Virus record (IMG/VR): IMGVR_UViG_3300042946_000263
Span: 1-64,000 of that record
Reading direction: 5' to 3' (one strand)
Length of the DNA stretch: 64,000 bases
DNA from: a virus
The notes under the pieces were generated by a model that was given only the letters and a program-made list of their open reading frames with translations, was not told the DNA's origin and did not search any database. Below are positions 27,631 through 35,630 of this stretch, in pieces. The position numbers and the translations under genes were made by a program. How positions within the stretch are numbered: the stretch's first letter is position 1; each line of letters opens with the position of its first letter.

Positions 27631-28299
27631 TTAACTTGATATTGTTTCTCTTGTATAGCCTGTCATTACTGATCTGTTTTTATCTTCTAGATTAGATTTC
27701 TCTAAAGTCGAATTTTCTATTGTGTATTCAGTGTAAGCTATTTGTACGTTAATCTTCATGAGATTCGAATCCCCCCAAGAAAGAGGAAATTCTCTAATAG
27801 CTGTTGGAAAGGCTTCGAAAAGGTTTATTTTTTGGATGATGTTACCATAATGGTCGTATATGAATATGATTATGGTAGAAGAATAATTTTCTTTATACTC
27901 AGCCGTATAGTTTGGAGCCCAATTTCCAGCTGTTGAACCGTTAAACTGAAACACAGCTCTAGTCCATTGATACCAGTACTGCCAAAATTCACAATAATGA
28001 TCGCCCAGAACGGAAATATTAATTTCTTGGAACTGAGCGCTGAATGGTTGTTTCTGTGTTGGGCCGATACCATATCTATTGATGTCTGTGGTAACAATAG
28101 ATATACCAGGAGCCTTTACTTGATCTATTCTAAATTCCATATTTTCTGCTATTTTATAAACAGCAGTTGGCGTTCCTTGATTGCTGAGACTGGCTCCAGT
28201 CATAACCTTTGGAGTCTGGACCAAGACCGAGAACGAATTGTTGTCAATATACCCAAAATCTCGGATATTAGTTTGGAATTTGTTTATGTCAAATGGCAT
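27631..28299 (-). CDS. Tail-tube-like baseplate protein (gp54/gp19 superfamily)
   Basis: 222 residues; NMEFRIDQVKAPGISIVTTD then INRYGIGP and ISVLGDHYCEFWQYWYQW follow the layout of tail tube and tube-initiator proteins, and the second half repeats a beta pattern with FEAFPTAIREFPLSWGDSN. T4 gp54 starts the tube on the baseplate; this is the likely counterpart, as no other gp54-like gene is seen. A tube subunit gp19 cannot be excluded. Confidence 0.6.
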   Translation of the reverse strand: MPFDINKFQTNIRDFGYIDNNSFSVLVQTPKVMTGASLSNQGTPTAVYKIAENMEFRIDQVKAPGISIVTTDINRYGIGPTQKQPFSAQFQEINISVLGDHYCEFWQYWYQWTRAVFQFNGSTAGNWAPNYTAEYKENYSSTIIIFIYDHYGNIIQKINLFEAFPTAIREFPLSWGDSNLMKINVQIAYTEYTIENSTLEKSNLEDKNRSVMTGYTRETISS

Positions 28300-28307
28300 C
28301 TTTGTTC

Positions 28308-28871
28308 CTAATAAGGCGGCGAACCGCTATATCTCTTGTTTGGGTTAACTTTCCATCTTTGTAGTGGTAATATAATCGCCTTACCCCAATAATATGGATA
28401 CACCTCATGAAACGAACTTCTTACATGCCCATACAGATATCTCTTGACGCAACTCTCAAAACCTTTGAATTGGTTTGCATATCTACTCAATAATTCATAA
28501 GATATGTTCAATTTGGTTGTTTCATTATATTTATTATTGTTTGTGATAGATTGTAGGGCAGACATCAATTGTGTACGTTGCATATACGGAAGATAATGCA
28601 GATTGATGCCCAGAATGCCATCGATGTAAAATTCTATAGGGAAAACTAAAGGGAAAGCGTCATAGAATGGTAGTTTATCTTTGTGCTTTGGGTCGTAGGC
28701 GAACAGATACATTCTGCCTACCTTTGGCATAGAATCCTTGGTAAATGGCTTGGATTTGGGTTTCTTTACGTCATCGATCGTATCATAAAACCAATCAAGA
28801 GCCGCTTTCGAATCATTCGAAAGAGCTTTGCCAGCATTCCTTACAATCTTGGAAAAATCGTCTTCGGCCAT
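28308..28871 (-). CDS. Conserved T4-like virion protein of unknown function
   Basis: 187 residues with PKVGRMYLFAYDPKHKDKLP, then FYDAFPLVFPIEF and GINLHYLPYMQRTQLMSAL. This run is familiar from T4-like phages of cyanobacteria, where the gene stands in the same tail operon; I do not know its function. Overlaps gp4 by one base (TAATG). Confidence 0.6.
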   Translation of the reverse strand: MAEDDFSKIVRNAGKALSNDSKAALDWFYDTIDDVKKPKSKPFTKDSMPKVGRMYLFAYDPKHKDKLPFYDAFPLVFPIEFYIDGILGINLHYLPYMQRTQLMSALQSITNNNKYNETTKLNISYELLSRYANQFKGFESCVKRYLYGHVRSSFHEVYPYYWGKAIILPLQRWKVNPNKRYSGSPPY

Positions 28872-29326
28872 TAGTATCCTTTTGGTATTCCTAATTCTTT
28901 TTCTGTCATAATCTTAAACTCAAAACCTCGGTCTCTGCAGTATTCTCTGGCAGCCTTCCATTTGGCCGAATTTACTCCCCAAGTCATCACTTCTTGTATA
29001 TATCTTTTTGACTTCTTCTTACTTTCTTGGAGCGCTGGTGGTATTGTCTGCGCATAAGGTTTGACCTCAATGAGAACCGTTTTTGACTTACCGTCAATGG
29101 TATTTAACCTTGCAGTAAAATCCACATAATATCTATGAATACGGTTGTCCACTGGGGATCTGTATGGTATAACAGTTTCCTCAGAGGACCACCATATTAC
29201 CTGGGGGTCAGCGTCAAATCGGCTCATTACTAACAATTCCCATCTGGAGCGGTATACAATATTAGTAGGGTCGCCTTTATATTTTTGTGGATTTCTTGGT
29301 TTGAAGAATCCTTTATAAGTAGCCAT
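28871..29326 (-). CDS. 4: Head completion nuclease, gp4
   Basis: The start ATG at 29326 gives 151 residues, close to T4 gp4. Reads MATYKGFFKPRNPQKYKGDP, then TNIVYRSRWELLVM, SSEETVIPYRSPVD, RYYVDFTARL and VLIEVKPYAQTIPP. The YRS.WE, E..IPY, D and EVKP order is the nuclease core. gp4 acts in head completion before tail joining. First gene of the leftward operon, behind a TATAAATA promoter. Confidence 0.9.
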   Translation of the reverse strand: MATYKGFFKPRNPQKYKGDPTNIVYRSRWELLVMSRFDADPQVIWWSSEETVIPYRSPVDNRIHRYYVDFTARLNTIDGKSKTVLIEVKPYAQTIPPALQESKKKSKRYIQEVMTWGVNSAKWKAAREYCRDRGFEFKIMTEKELGIPKGY

Positions 29327-29360
29327 CGTTGTTTTTTGTAATAAATAAATGAAGTAACTA

Positions 29361-29368
29361 TATTTATA
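29361..29368 (-). promoter_or_regulatory. T4-type late promoter TATAAATA (leftward)
   Basis: Exact TATAAATA on the minus strand, about 35-42 bases before the gp4 start. A near-match AATAAATA faces rightward at 29340-29347 toward gp48, making a divergent late promoter pair. Confidence 0.65.
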
Positions 29369-29385
29369 CCCAAAACAGGAACTCA

Positions 29386-30120
29386 ATGGCCCGTACAATT
29401 AATTTTCCACAGCCACCTGGCAGAAACCAGAAAACTAATGATACTTTCCCCAATGACTTGGAGCAAAGTAATAGAAAATTTTTTACGAAATTGACGTTTT
29501 CTGAATACAATTACAGTTTTACTGGAGGCGCTGGAGCTATAATGCTCGGAAACAGCGTCACTTTGCCATTCCCAAGAAGATTGAATGATAGTGAAGTCAT
29601 TATATGGGAAGAATGGTCAGGAACAGCTGCCATAGGTCAGGGTCTGCAGGCTGTTGGGCAATATATTCCCGGCGCTGGCCAGATCGGTCAACTAGCTTCT
29701 CAATTGGCCTCTGGGTTGGATATGGCAGGAACCTTTAGCAGCCAGTCAGTTAATCCATTCCAGTTCATGATGTTCAAAAGACCAAACTTTAAAGAACACA
29801 CTTTACAGTGGTCATTGGCTCCGAACACAGAACAAGAGTCAGAAACTCTCAAAAGAATTATCAATACTTGTAAAAGAGCTGCTTTGCCTTCTGGTGGCAG
29901 AACAGACTTGATGATGAGATATCCAAATATTTGTAATGTTTCTTTTACTCCCGATGATTATCTTTTTAAGATCAAACCTTGTGCTATAGTTTCAGTTCAA
30001 GTAGATTATACTGGTGCTGGTATGCCTTCGTTTTTTAAAACTGGCGCCCCAACTATCGTAAATTTGTCTCTTCAGCTAAAAGAAATCGAGCTGTGGAGCA
30101 AAGACAACTATCAAGAGTAA
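29386..30120 (+). CDS. 48: Baseplate tail tube cap, gp48
   Basis: 244 residues. FKRPNFKEHTLQWSLAPNTE, then ESETLKRIINTCK, MMRYPNICNVSFTPDDYLFK and IVNLSLQLKEIELWSKDNY form the conserved gp48 core, with the LQEIEL-type end seen in T4-like phages. The central QGLQAVGQYIPGAGQIGQLA stretch is a small-residue insert. gp48 caps the baseplate and starts tube growth. Confidence 0.85.
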   Translation: MARTINFPQPPGRNQKTNDTFPNDLEQSNRKFFTKLTFSEYNYSFTGGAGAIMLGNSVTLPFPRRLNDSEVIIWEEWSGTAAIGQGLQAVGQYIPGAGQIGQLASQLASGLDMAGTFSSQSVNPFQFMMFKRPNFKEHTLQWSLAPNTEQESETLKRIINTCKRAALPSGGRTDLMMRYPNICNVSFTPDDYLFKIKPCAIVSVQVDYTGAGMPSFFKTGAPTIVNLSLQLKEIELWSKDNYQE

Positions 30121-30123
30121 CCA

Positions 30124-31005
30124 ATGGCTCAGAGATATTTCGACAAATTTCCTGTAATAACTTATGCCAATACAGAGGCTATAGATATTACCAGACGTGT
30201 AGCAGTTTTAGATAAAATTGCAACAGAACCTTATTTGTTTTATCCATACGAAATTACAGATAACGAAAGAGCTGATCAGTTTTCTGCAAGATATTACGAC
30301 GACCAATACAAAAGTTGGATAGTTTATGTTGTCAATAAGATTGTTGATCCATATTATGAATGGTATCTCGGCGAAAGAGAAATGCAAGAATTCATTACTT
30401 TAAAATATGGGTCTTATTATAATGCTCAGACCAAAATAAGTCATTACACTAACAATTGGGTTGGTCAAGATGATATTGGCGTCAGCGCTTATAACGCTCT
30501 TACTGCTGGGCAGCAGAAATATTGGGAACCCATCTTTGGTAGTTATAACAAAATTATGTCATACAAAAGAAGACAAGTAGAGTGGAAAACAAACACAAAC
30601 GAAATAATGGAGTATGTTGTTAATACTAATTCTCCTTCTTATGTAATTGACGAAATTTGTGATATTCATTTTGATCAATTTTATTATGGCAAAGGTCAGA
30701 TTATGGCAGTATCAGGAAATACTGTGACTGTTAAACACACTAATGGTTATGTCAAAACCGGAGAAGATTTTGATATTGTTTCTACTAGTTATATCTATGG
30801 CAGAGAAAGCGAAGCCAATAATGTGTTTGTTTCAGAAAGAACCGTTGCAGTAAACATACCAGCAGACGAGCAAGTTTATTGGAAACCTGTGACTTTGTTA
30901 GAAGAAGAAATAGAAAAGAACGAATATAACAAAACAATTAGAGTGTTGGACAGTAGCTTGAAACAAGTTGCTGTTGATAATCTAACTGATCTATTGAAGG
31001 AATAA
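30124..31005 (+). CDS. 53: Baseplate wedge subunit, gp53
   Basis: 293 residues; YFDKFPVITYANTEAIDITR then FYPYEITDNERADQFSARYY, WIVYVVNKIVDPYYEWYLGE, the LysM-like region typical of gp53 (wedge protein that lets wedges join). Longer than T4 gp53 (196) by a C-terminal beta-rich extension (residues 190-260). Confidence 0.85.
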   Translation: MAQRYFDKFPVITYANTEAIDITRRVAVLDKIATEPYLFYPYEITDNERADQFSARYYDDQYKSWIVYVVNKIVDPYYEWYLGEREMQEFITLKYGSYYNAQTKISHYTNNWVGQDDIGVSAYNALTAGQQKYWEPIFGSYNKIMSYKRRQVEWKTNTNEIMEYVVNTNSPSYVIDEICDIHFDQFYYGKGQIMAVSGNTVTVKHTNGYVKTGEDFDIVSTSYIYGRESEANNVFVSERTVAVNIPADEQVYWKPVTLLEEEIEKNEYNKTIRVLDSSLKQVAVDNLTDLLKE

Positions 31006-31006
31006 T

Positions 31007-32263
31007 ATGGCTGCTGGAGACATTAAAGTTTCGTCAATTAAAGTTGGCAATATGGATCTTGTAAAAACTGGGGAGGCATCAATAGTTGGTTTCAATATCT
31101 ATGAAGATATATTGAACCCATACGGTCCAGTCGCAGAATTACGAGTTATAGATCCAACAGACGCTCTTAGCAAAAATAAAATTAATGGTTCTTTTGACCA
31201 GGAAGTCGAGATAAGATTCTCCGGAGACGATAACATTCTAAGTTCTGGGGGCGGCGGTAATTTTAAATTCAAAATGTTCCAGAACAAAAACCTTAACGAC
31301 CAATCAAGAAATAATGTAGGTTCTGGTCACAACAAACAATATGACATTAGATGTGTTTCTCCTGAGTTTTTGAACGCTCAAGGTAACCACATAGAAAAAA
31401 GTTTCAACGGCAAAACAAGCGAAGTTGTAGAACATGTGCTCAAAGAAGGTTTCAAATCCAAAAGAAAAATGGATATTGGAACTACCAAAGGAAACCGTAG
31501 AATTGTTATATCAAAAATGCATCCATTAGATGCGTTAAAGAAAATGAATACAGAACATGTTTCCGAAAAGTATCAGTCTTCAACTTTTGCTCTTTTCCAA
31601 CAAGGAGACGAACAGGGCGAACACAAATATGTCTTCAAAACCTTTGAAGAATTATTCGAAAGCCAGCCAACTGTAAAGCTAAAACAGTCAACAAATTTAA
31701 ATTTTGATTCAAAAGATCAAAACGCTAGACAAAATTCTATTATGTGGTTCAGACCTTCCAAGAATTTTGATTCTGGTCCAAGAGCTTTGGATAAAACAGA
31801 AGAATATACTGTCGATTTAACTTCTCACAAGGTTGTGGCCACAAATAGTCAAAAACAAAACAAGTTTAAATTTGCTGACAGTCAAGGAGTTTACGATCAA
31901 TCTCCTTCATACGCTAAGTCATTGCCCGTTAGATATATACATGATAAAGCTAACAATAAAGACAAACATACAACATCAGAAGCCAAAACAAAAAGAGCTG
32001 CCTTTCTTGCTCACTTAGCTCAAAATTCCGCAGAATTAGAAACATATTATAATCCTAATATTAAACTTGGTTCTATGATTGAGTTGGATATTCCTAAAAA
32101 AGCGAACAGCGATACGCAAGAAGGCGAAGGTCAATTCAATGGCAAATGTTTAGTTGTGGCGATAAGAACAAAATATAGAATTTCTGCAGAACCGCCACAT
32201 TGTACAATGGTTCTGAGAGTTGTAAAGGCGTCATTTAAGCGTGGCGGTGGAGGTCAAGGATAA
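31007..32263 (+). CDS. 27: Baseplate hub protein, gp27-like
   Basis: 418 residues; MAAGDIKVSSIKVGNMDLVK, then VGFNIYEDILNPYGPVAELR and later VSPEFLNAQGNHIEKSF are in the order of gp27 and other VgrG-like hub proteins. It precedes a gp5 OB-fold gene, its usual partner. The end is Gly-rich (KRGGGGQG). It would form the trimeric ring that holds the spike. Confidence 0.8.
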   Translation: MAAGDIKVSSIKVGNMDLVKTGEASIVGFNIYEDILNPYGPVAELRVIDPTDALSKNKINGSFDQEVEIRFSGDDNILSSGGGGNFKFKMFQNKNLNDQSRNNVGSGHNKQYDIRCVSPEFLNAQGNHIEKSFNGKTSEVVEHVLKEGFKSKRKMDIGTTKGNRRIVISKMHPLDALKKMNTEHVSEKYQSSTFALFQQGDEQGEHKYVFKTFEELFESQPTVKLKQSTNLNFDSKDQNARQNSIMWFRPSKNFDSGPRALDKTEEYTVDLTSHKVVATNSQKQNKFKFADSQGVYDQSPSYAKSLPVRYIHDKANNKDKHTTSEAKTKRAAFLAHLAQNSAELETYYNPNIKLGSMIELDIPKKANSDTQEGEGQFNGKCLVVAIRTKYRISAEPPHCTMVLRVVKASFKRGGGGQG

Positions 32264-32667
32264 TGTTTTATATTGCTGAAGTAAGAAATTTTGAAGACGA
32301 TCCAACCAAATCAGGACGTGTGAAGGTAAGAATCTATAATGAACATAACGACGAACAAGCTATTAAAGATGATGCATTGCCTTGGGCGATGGTAGTTCAA
32401 CCTAGCACATCTGCTGCTACTGCTAAACTTGGTCATGCGCCGCATGGCTTGAGAGTTGGTTCTAGAGTTCTTGTTACTTTCTTGCCTCATGATCATGCTA
32501 TGCAATATCCTATTGTTCTTGGTTCTTTACCAAGAGGAGATATGCCTGAAGGCCATGAGGACAGCAATGGTGGAATTGGTAGGGATACACAAGAAGCTCA
32601 GAAAAATTCTGGTGGTTCAATAAGAGTTAAGGGTGTAGATAACCCTGCAGTTTCGAAGGACGATTAA
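32263..32667 (+). CDS. 5: gp5 OB-fold domain (split central spike, N-terminal part)
   Basis: 134 residues; FYIAEVRNFEDDPTKSGRVK then VRIYNEH and LPHDHAMQYPIVLGSLPRGD, the OB-fold of gp5 that docks on gp27. In T4 the OB fold is followed by a lysozyme and a beta-helix in one chain; here the protein ends after the OB fold and a short tail. Overlaps the gp27 stop (TAATG). Confidence 0.8.
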   Translation: MFYIAEVRNFEDDPTKSGRVKVRIYNEHNDEQAIKDDALPWAMVVQPSTSAATAKLGHAPHGLRVGSRVLVTFLPHDHAMQYPIVLGSLPRGDMPEGHEDSNGGIGRDTQEAQKNSGGSIRVKGVDNPAVSKDD

Positions 32668-32669
32668 TT

Positions 32670-34091
32670 ATGGCAAAAAAAGCATTCGATCAAGGAAAGT
32701 CTGTTTTTCATCGTAAACAACAACCCAAAATTCTTAAAGGCGAAGTAAAATATGCTGACGCTCCAAGAGTTAAAGGTAAAGACGCTGAGAAACTCTCTGA
32801 CGTTAGAGACGAACATGCTAAAAACGCTGACAAACCAACTACAGCTTCTGGAGAGATTGGTAGTAAAGATTTACCCCAAATAATCCAAATGGTCGATGGA
32901 AGCGGACATGGTCAGGTTATGCCGCAACTTTACCAACAGATGCAACAGATAACTTCTTTGTTGGCTATAGGTTCTGGCGCTTCTATGAGTAATCCTCAAC
33001 AGCCGTATAGCGGAGTTCCTTCTGGGCCATCTGTGATTCTTAATGATTCGTTTACTGGAGCTCTCTGTATTCTAACTAAAAAACACAATTTCGAATCAGT
33101 TATTGCTTTGTTCGTTGATGTTCTTGATCAAAATGGTTTGGAAGAAATAAATTCTTTATACAGAGATATTGTGAAAAATTCTTTGGCTAATCTGATTAGG
33201 TTGGCTTTGTATTTCGGACCGCTTAGTATACCTGTATCAAAATATGATGACACCGTATTTGGAGATATTGTTCCTTCTCCTGTTATATTGATAGACGCTG
33301 TTCCTGACAATTATGTAAAAAGATATTATACCATAGATAATGACCCTTATCCTGGTTACGATCAATGGGTGTCTCCTGATGGAACAACTAAGGTTTATGT
33401 AAAGAAGGCGCCAAAATCGTATCATTTTAGCACATCAAGCGAAGAAGTATTTTCTGTTTCTGAAACAACCATAGCAAACGAAATAGACAAATACTTTGAG
33501 TTAGACACAAACAACAAACCAATTAGATTTCTTACAGCAAGCAAACTTAACGATATTCTTTATGATCAAATGGTAACAATAGAATCTAACACTATGGATT
33601 TGGGCGCTGGTAAAAATTCTAACAAGTCTAGTGGTATGGGTGGTATGCTCGGCGGGCAATTACAATCATTAATTGGTATGTTAACCACGCAAACAAGTTT
33701 ACCAAATTCTGCTATTCAGGGCGGTAATATACAGAATGTAATGCAACAATTTCAGAAAGATATGGGTTTGAATAACCAAATATTCCAGATAGGCAAACAA
33801 GCTCTAGGAGGAGGTTCTCCGTTAGGAGCTCTTGGAGGCATGGGAGGTTTAAGTAATATCATGGGAGGTTTTGGTGTTGGCGGAGGAGGATTAGGCGGAG
33901 TTCTAGGAGGAATGGGATTACCTTCTCAGTTAGGCGGTTTTGGTTCTTTTGGTGGTAATTCTGGCGGTGGTGGCGGAGCAGCTGGTTCTGGGTTTGGAAG
34001 TTATTCTGGAGGAAGTTATTCTGGCGGCGATATTTCAACGACTGGTTTAACCAAAGTATCAAGCATGTTAACAATATTAGGAATTTCGTAA
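32670..34091 (+). CDS. Unknown baseplate-region protein with glycine-rich C-terminus, 473 aa
   Basis: Residues 1-70 are charged; 70-330 contain a folded domain (NDSFTGALCILTKKHNFESV, then RYYTIDNDPYPGYDQWVSPD); residues 335-460 are extremely Gly-rich (GGMGGMLGGQ, GGVLGGMGL). It stands between the OB-fold and beta-helix parts of gp5, so a role in spike or hub assembly is likely. No family recognised. Confidence 0.55.
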   Translation: MAKKAFDQGKSVFHRKQQPKILKGEVKYADAPRVKGKDAEKLSDVRDEHAKNADKPTTASGEIGSKDLPQIIQMVDGSGHGQVMPQLYQQMQQITSLLAIGSGASMSNPQQPYSGVPSGPSVILNDSFTGALCILTKKHNFESVIALFVDVLDQNGLEEINSLYRDIVKNSLANLIRLALYFGPLSIPVSKYDDTVFGDIVPSPVILIDAVPDNYVKRYYTIDNDPYPGYDQWVSPDGTTKVYVKKAPKSYHFSTSSEEVFSVSETTIANEIDKYFELDTNNKPIRFLTASKLNDILYDQMVTIESNTMDLGAGKNSNKSSGMGGMLGGQLQSLIGMLTTQTSLPNSAIQGGNIQNVMQQFQKDMGLNNQIFQIGKQALGGGSPLGALGGMGGLSNIMGGFGVGGGGLGGVLGGMGLPSQLGGFGSFGGNSGGGGGAAGSGFGSYSGGSYSGGDISTTGLTKVSSMLTILGIS

Positions 34092-34903
34092 TGGTTGATG
34101 ACAATAAAAAACTACCAAAAGACGGCGTTTCTGAACAAGACATTGAACCAAAATATGGATTCATTACTGGAGAATGGAGAGAGTGTGGCGGAAGTAGATG
34201 GCATTACGAGTACAAAGAAGAAAAAGATAAAACATATTCTCAGAAAACTCACCCTTCTGGCGCATACGATACAATAGAAAATAATGATAAGAAAAAAGAA
34301 ATTAATACTAGCCTAAGATCCGGCGAAGTAAGGCATTATGTAGCTGGCGGAAAATCAACGCATGTTGACGGTCATCATGATATTAATGTAGAATCCACTC
34401 AAAGAACAGAAGTTGCTGGAGATATTGGGCAAGCTGGCGGTAAGAATTATTATCGTGGTACCAAAAATAAAGAAGTAAAAATATCAGGAGATACAGCCAA
34501 GATCAAAACAGGTTCAGAGGCTGTAAGTTCTAGAGGATATTCTGGTACAGTAAGAAACTCATACGACAAAGATTATTTTAATCATGTTCAAGGCGATATT
34601 GTCAGTATGGGCGAAAAGAATAAAGCCACTGTTGTTAAAGAAGATTATGCTATCAATGCTGGTCAGAACATGGACACTTATATTAAGCAGAAAGGTAAGA
34701 TCGAAACTGGTAGTACCATGTTTATTCAGACAGGTTCTACAGCTACAATCAATTCTGCTTCTGATGTTCAAGTAAATGCAGCTTCTGAAGTAATGATTAA
34801 TGCTAGTTCTAAGATAACATTAAAAGTAGGAAGCTCTAAGATAGAAATAAGTTCAGGGTCTATTACAATTACTTCGCCATCTATCGAATTTAAGCAAGGG
34901 TAA
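34091..34903 (+). CDS. Spike beta-helix protein (gp5 C-terminal/VgrG-like needle)
   Basis: 270 residues. After residue 80 the chain is a long repeat of short strands (THVDGHHDINVESTQRTEVA, INSASDVQVNAASEVMINAS, then SGSITITSPSIEF), the triple-stranded beta-helix of gp5 and VgrG needles. The next gene is the PAAR tip that caps it. The missing lysozyme between OB fold and needle is found instead in the protein at 24703-26721. Confidence 0.8.
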   Translation: MVDDNKKLPKDGVSEQDIEPKYGFITGEWRECGGSRWHYEYKEEKDKTYSQKTHPSGAYDTIENNDKKKEINTSLRSGEVRHYVAGGKSTHVDGHHDINVESTQRTEVAGDIGQAGGKNYYRGTKNKEVKISGDTAKIKTGSEAVSSRGYSGTVRNSYDKDYFNHVQGDIVSMGEKNKATVVKEDYAINAGQNMDTYIKQKGKIETGSTMFIQTGSTATINSASDVQVNAASEVMINASSKITLKVGSSKIEISSGSITITSPSIEFKQG

Positions 34904-34908
34904 ATATA

Positions 34909-35196
34909 ATGGCAGAGGCACATGTAAACAACCAACAAAGATCATGTGGAGCTACTACTATAGTTTCTGGGCAGTCTTTTGTTAAAATAGATGGTCAATT
35001 GTGGGCTGTCGAAAACGACCAAAATAGTCACGGTCAAGGTGGGTTGATTGCTTCGAAAACTTATGTAAAGATTAACGGTAAATCTGTTATTGTAAAGGGT
35101 GATAGTGCGCAACAAGATAGTTTGTGTCCTTCTCTAGGAGGAGAACACTGTAATCCCAAAGCCCAAGAGGGCAAAAGTTTCGTAAAGGTAAGCTAA
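34909..35196 (+). CDS. 5.4: PAAR-domain spike tip protein (gp5.4-like)
   Basis: 95 residues with the PAAR layout: TIVSGQSFVKIDGQLWAVEN, HGQGG, SKTYVKINGKSVIVKGDSA and C-terminal GEHCNPKAQEGKSFVKVS with His and Cys in place to bind the metal at the tip. PAAR proteins form the sharp end of contractile spikes. It directly follows the needle gene. Confidence 0.85.
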   Translation: MAEAHVNNQQRSCGATTIVSGQSFVKIDGQLWAVENDQNSHGQGGLIASKTYVKINGKSVIVKGDSAQQDSLCPSLGGEHCNPKAQEGKSFVKVS

Positions 35197-35630
35197 TGGC
35201 AACCAAACCAACAAGAGCAGATACTTTCACTGGAGCAAAAAGACAAGTTGATTTTTTCTCCGATTTTATGACAAGTTTTGCTAAAACTCCATTGGGAGGT
35301 CAATTAGCTAAAGTTTCTAATGAAGATTCTGTTACACAATCTTTAAAAAATCTTATGAGAACCAATTTAGGAGAAAGATTATTTCAACCTACTGTTGGTT
35401 CAGACGTTTCGGCTGCACTGTTTGAACTTAATACGACAGATGCTCTTGGGACTATAAAAATGTATATAGAGAATACAATAGAAAACAACGAGCCAAGAGT
35501 AAACCTTCTACAGACCTTAGTAACTTCTGTACCCAGCGACGAAAATTCTATTGAAATAACATTGATTTATAATCTAATAAATAATCCAGAAGAATTTACT
35601 CTTACGATGCTACTAAAAAGAGTTCGATAA
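35196..35630 (+). CDS. 25: Baseplate wedge subunit, gp25
   Basis: 144 residues (T4 132). FTGAKRQVDFFSDFMTSFAK, then VTQSLKNLMRTNLGERLFQP with the EPR-like core, and NDENSIEITLIYNL-type end (here SDENSIEITLIYNLINNPEE). gp25 is a conserved wedge and sheath-starter protein of contractile machines. Overlaps PAAR by one base. Confidence 0.9.
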   Translation: MATKPTRADTFTGAKRQVDFFSDFMTSFAKTPLGGQLAKVSNEDSVTQSLKNLMRTNLGERLFQPTVGSDVSAALFELNTTDALGTIKMYIENTIENNEPRVNLLQTLVTSVPSDENSIEITLIYNLINNPEEFTLTMLLKRVR

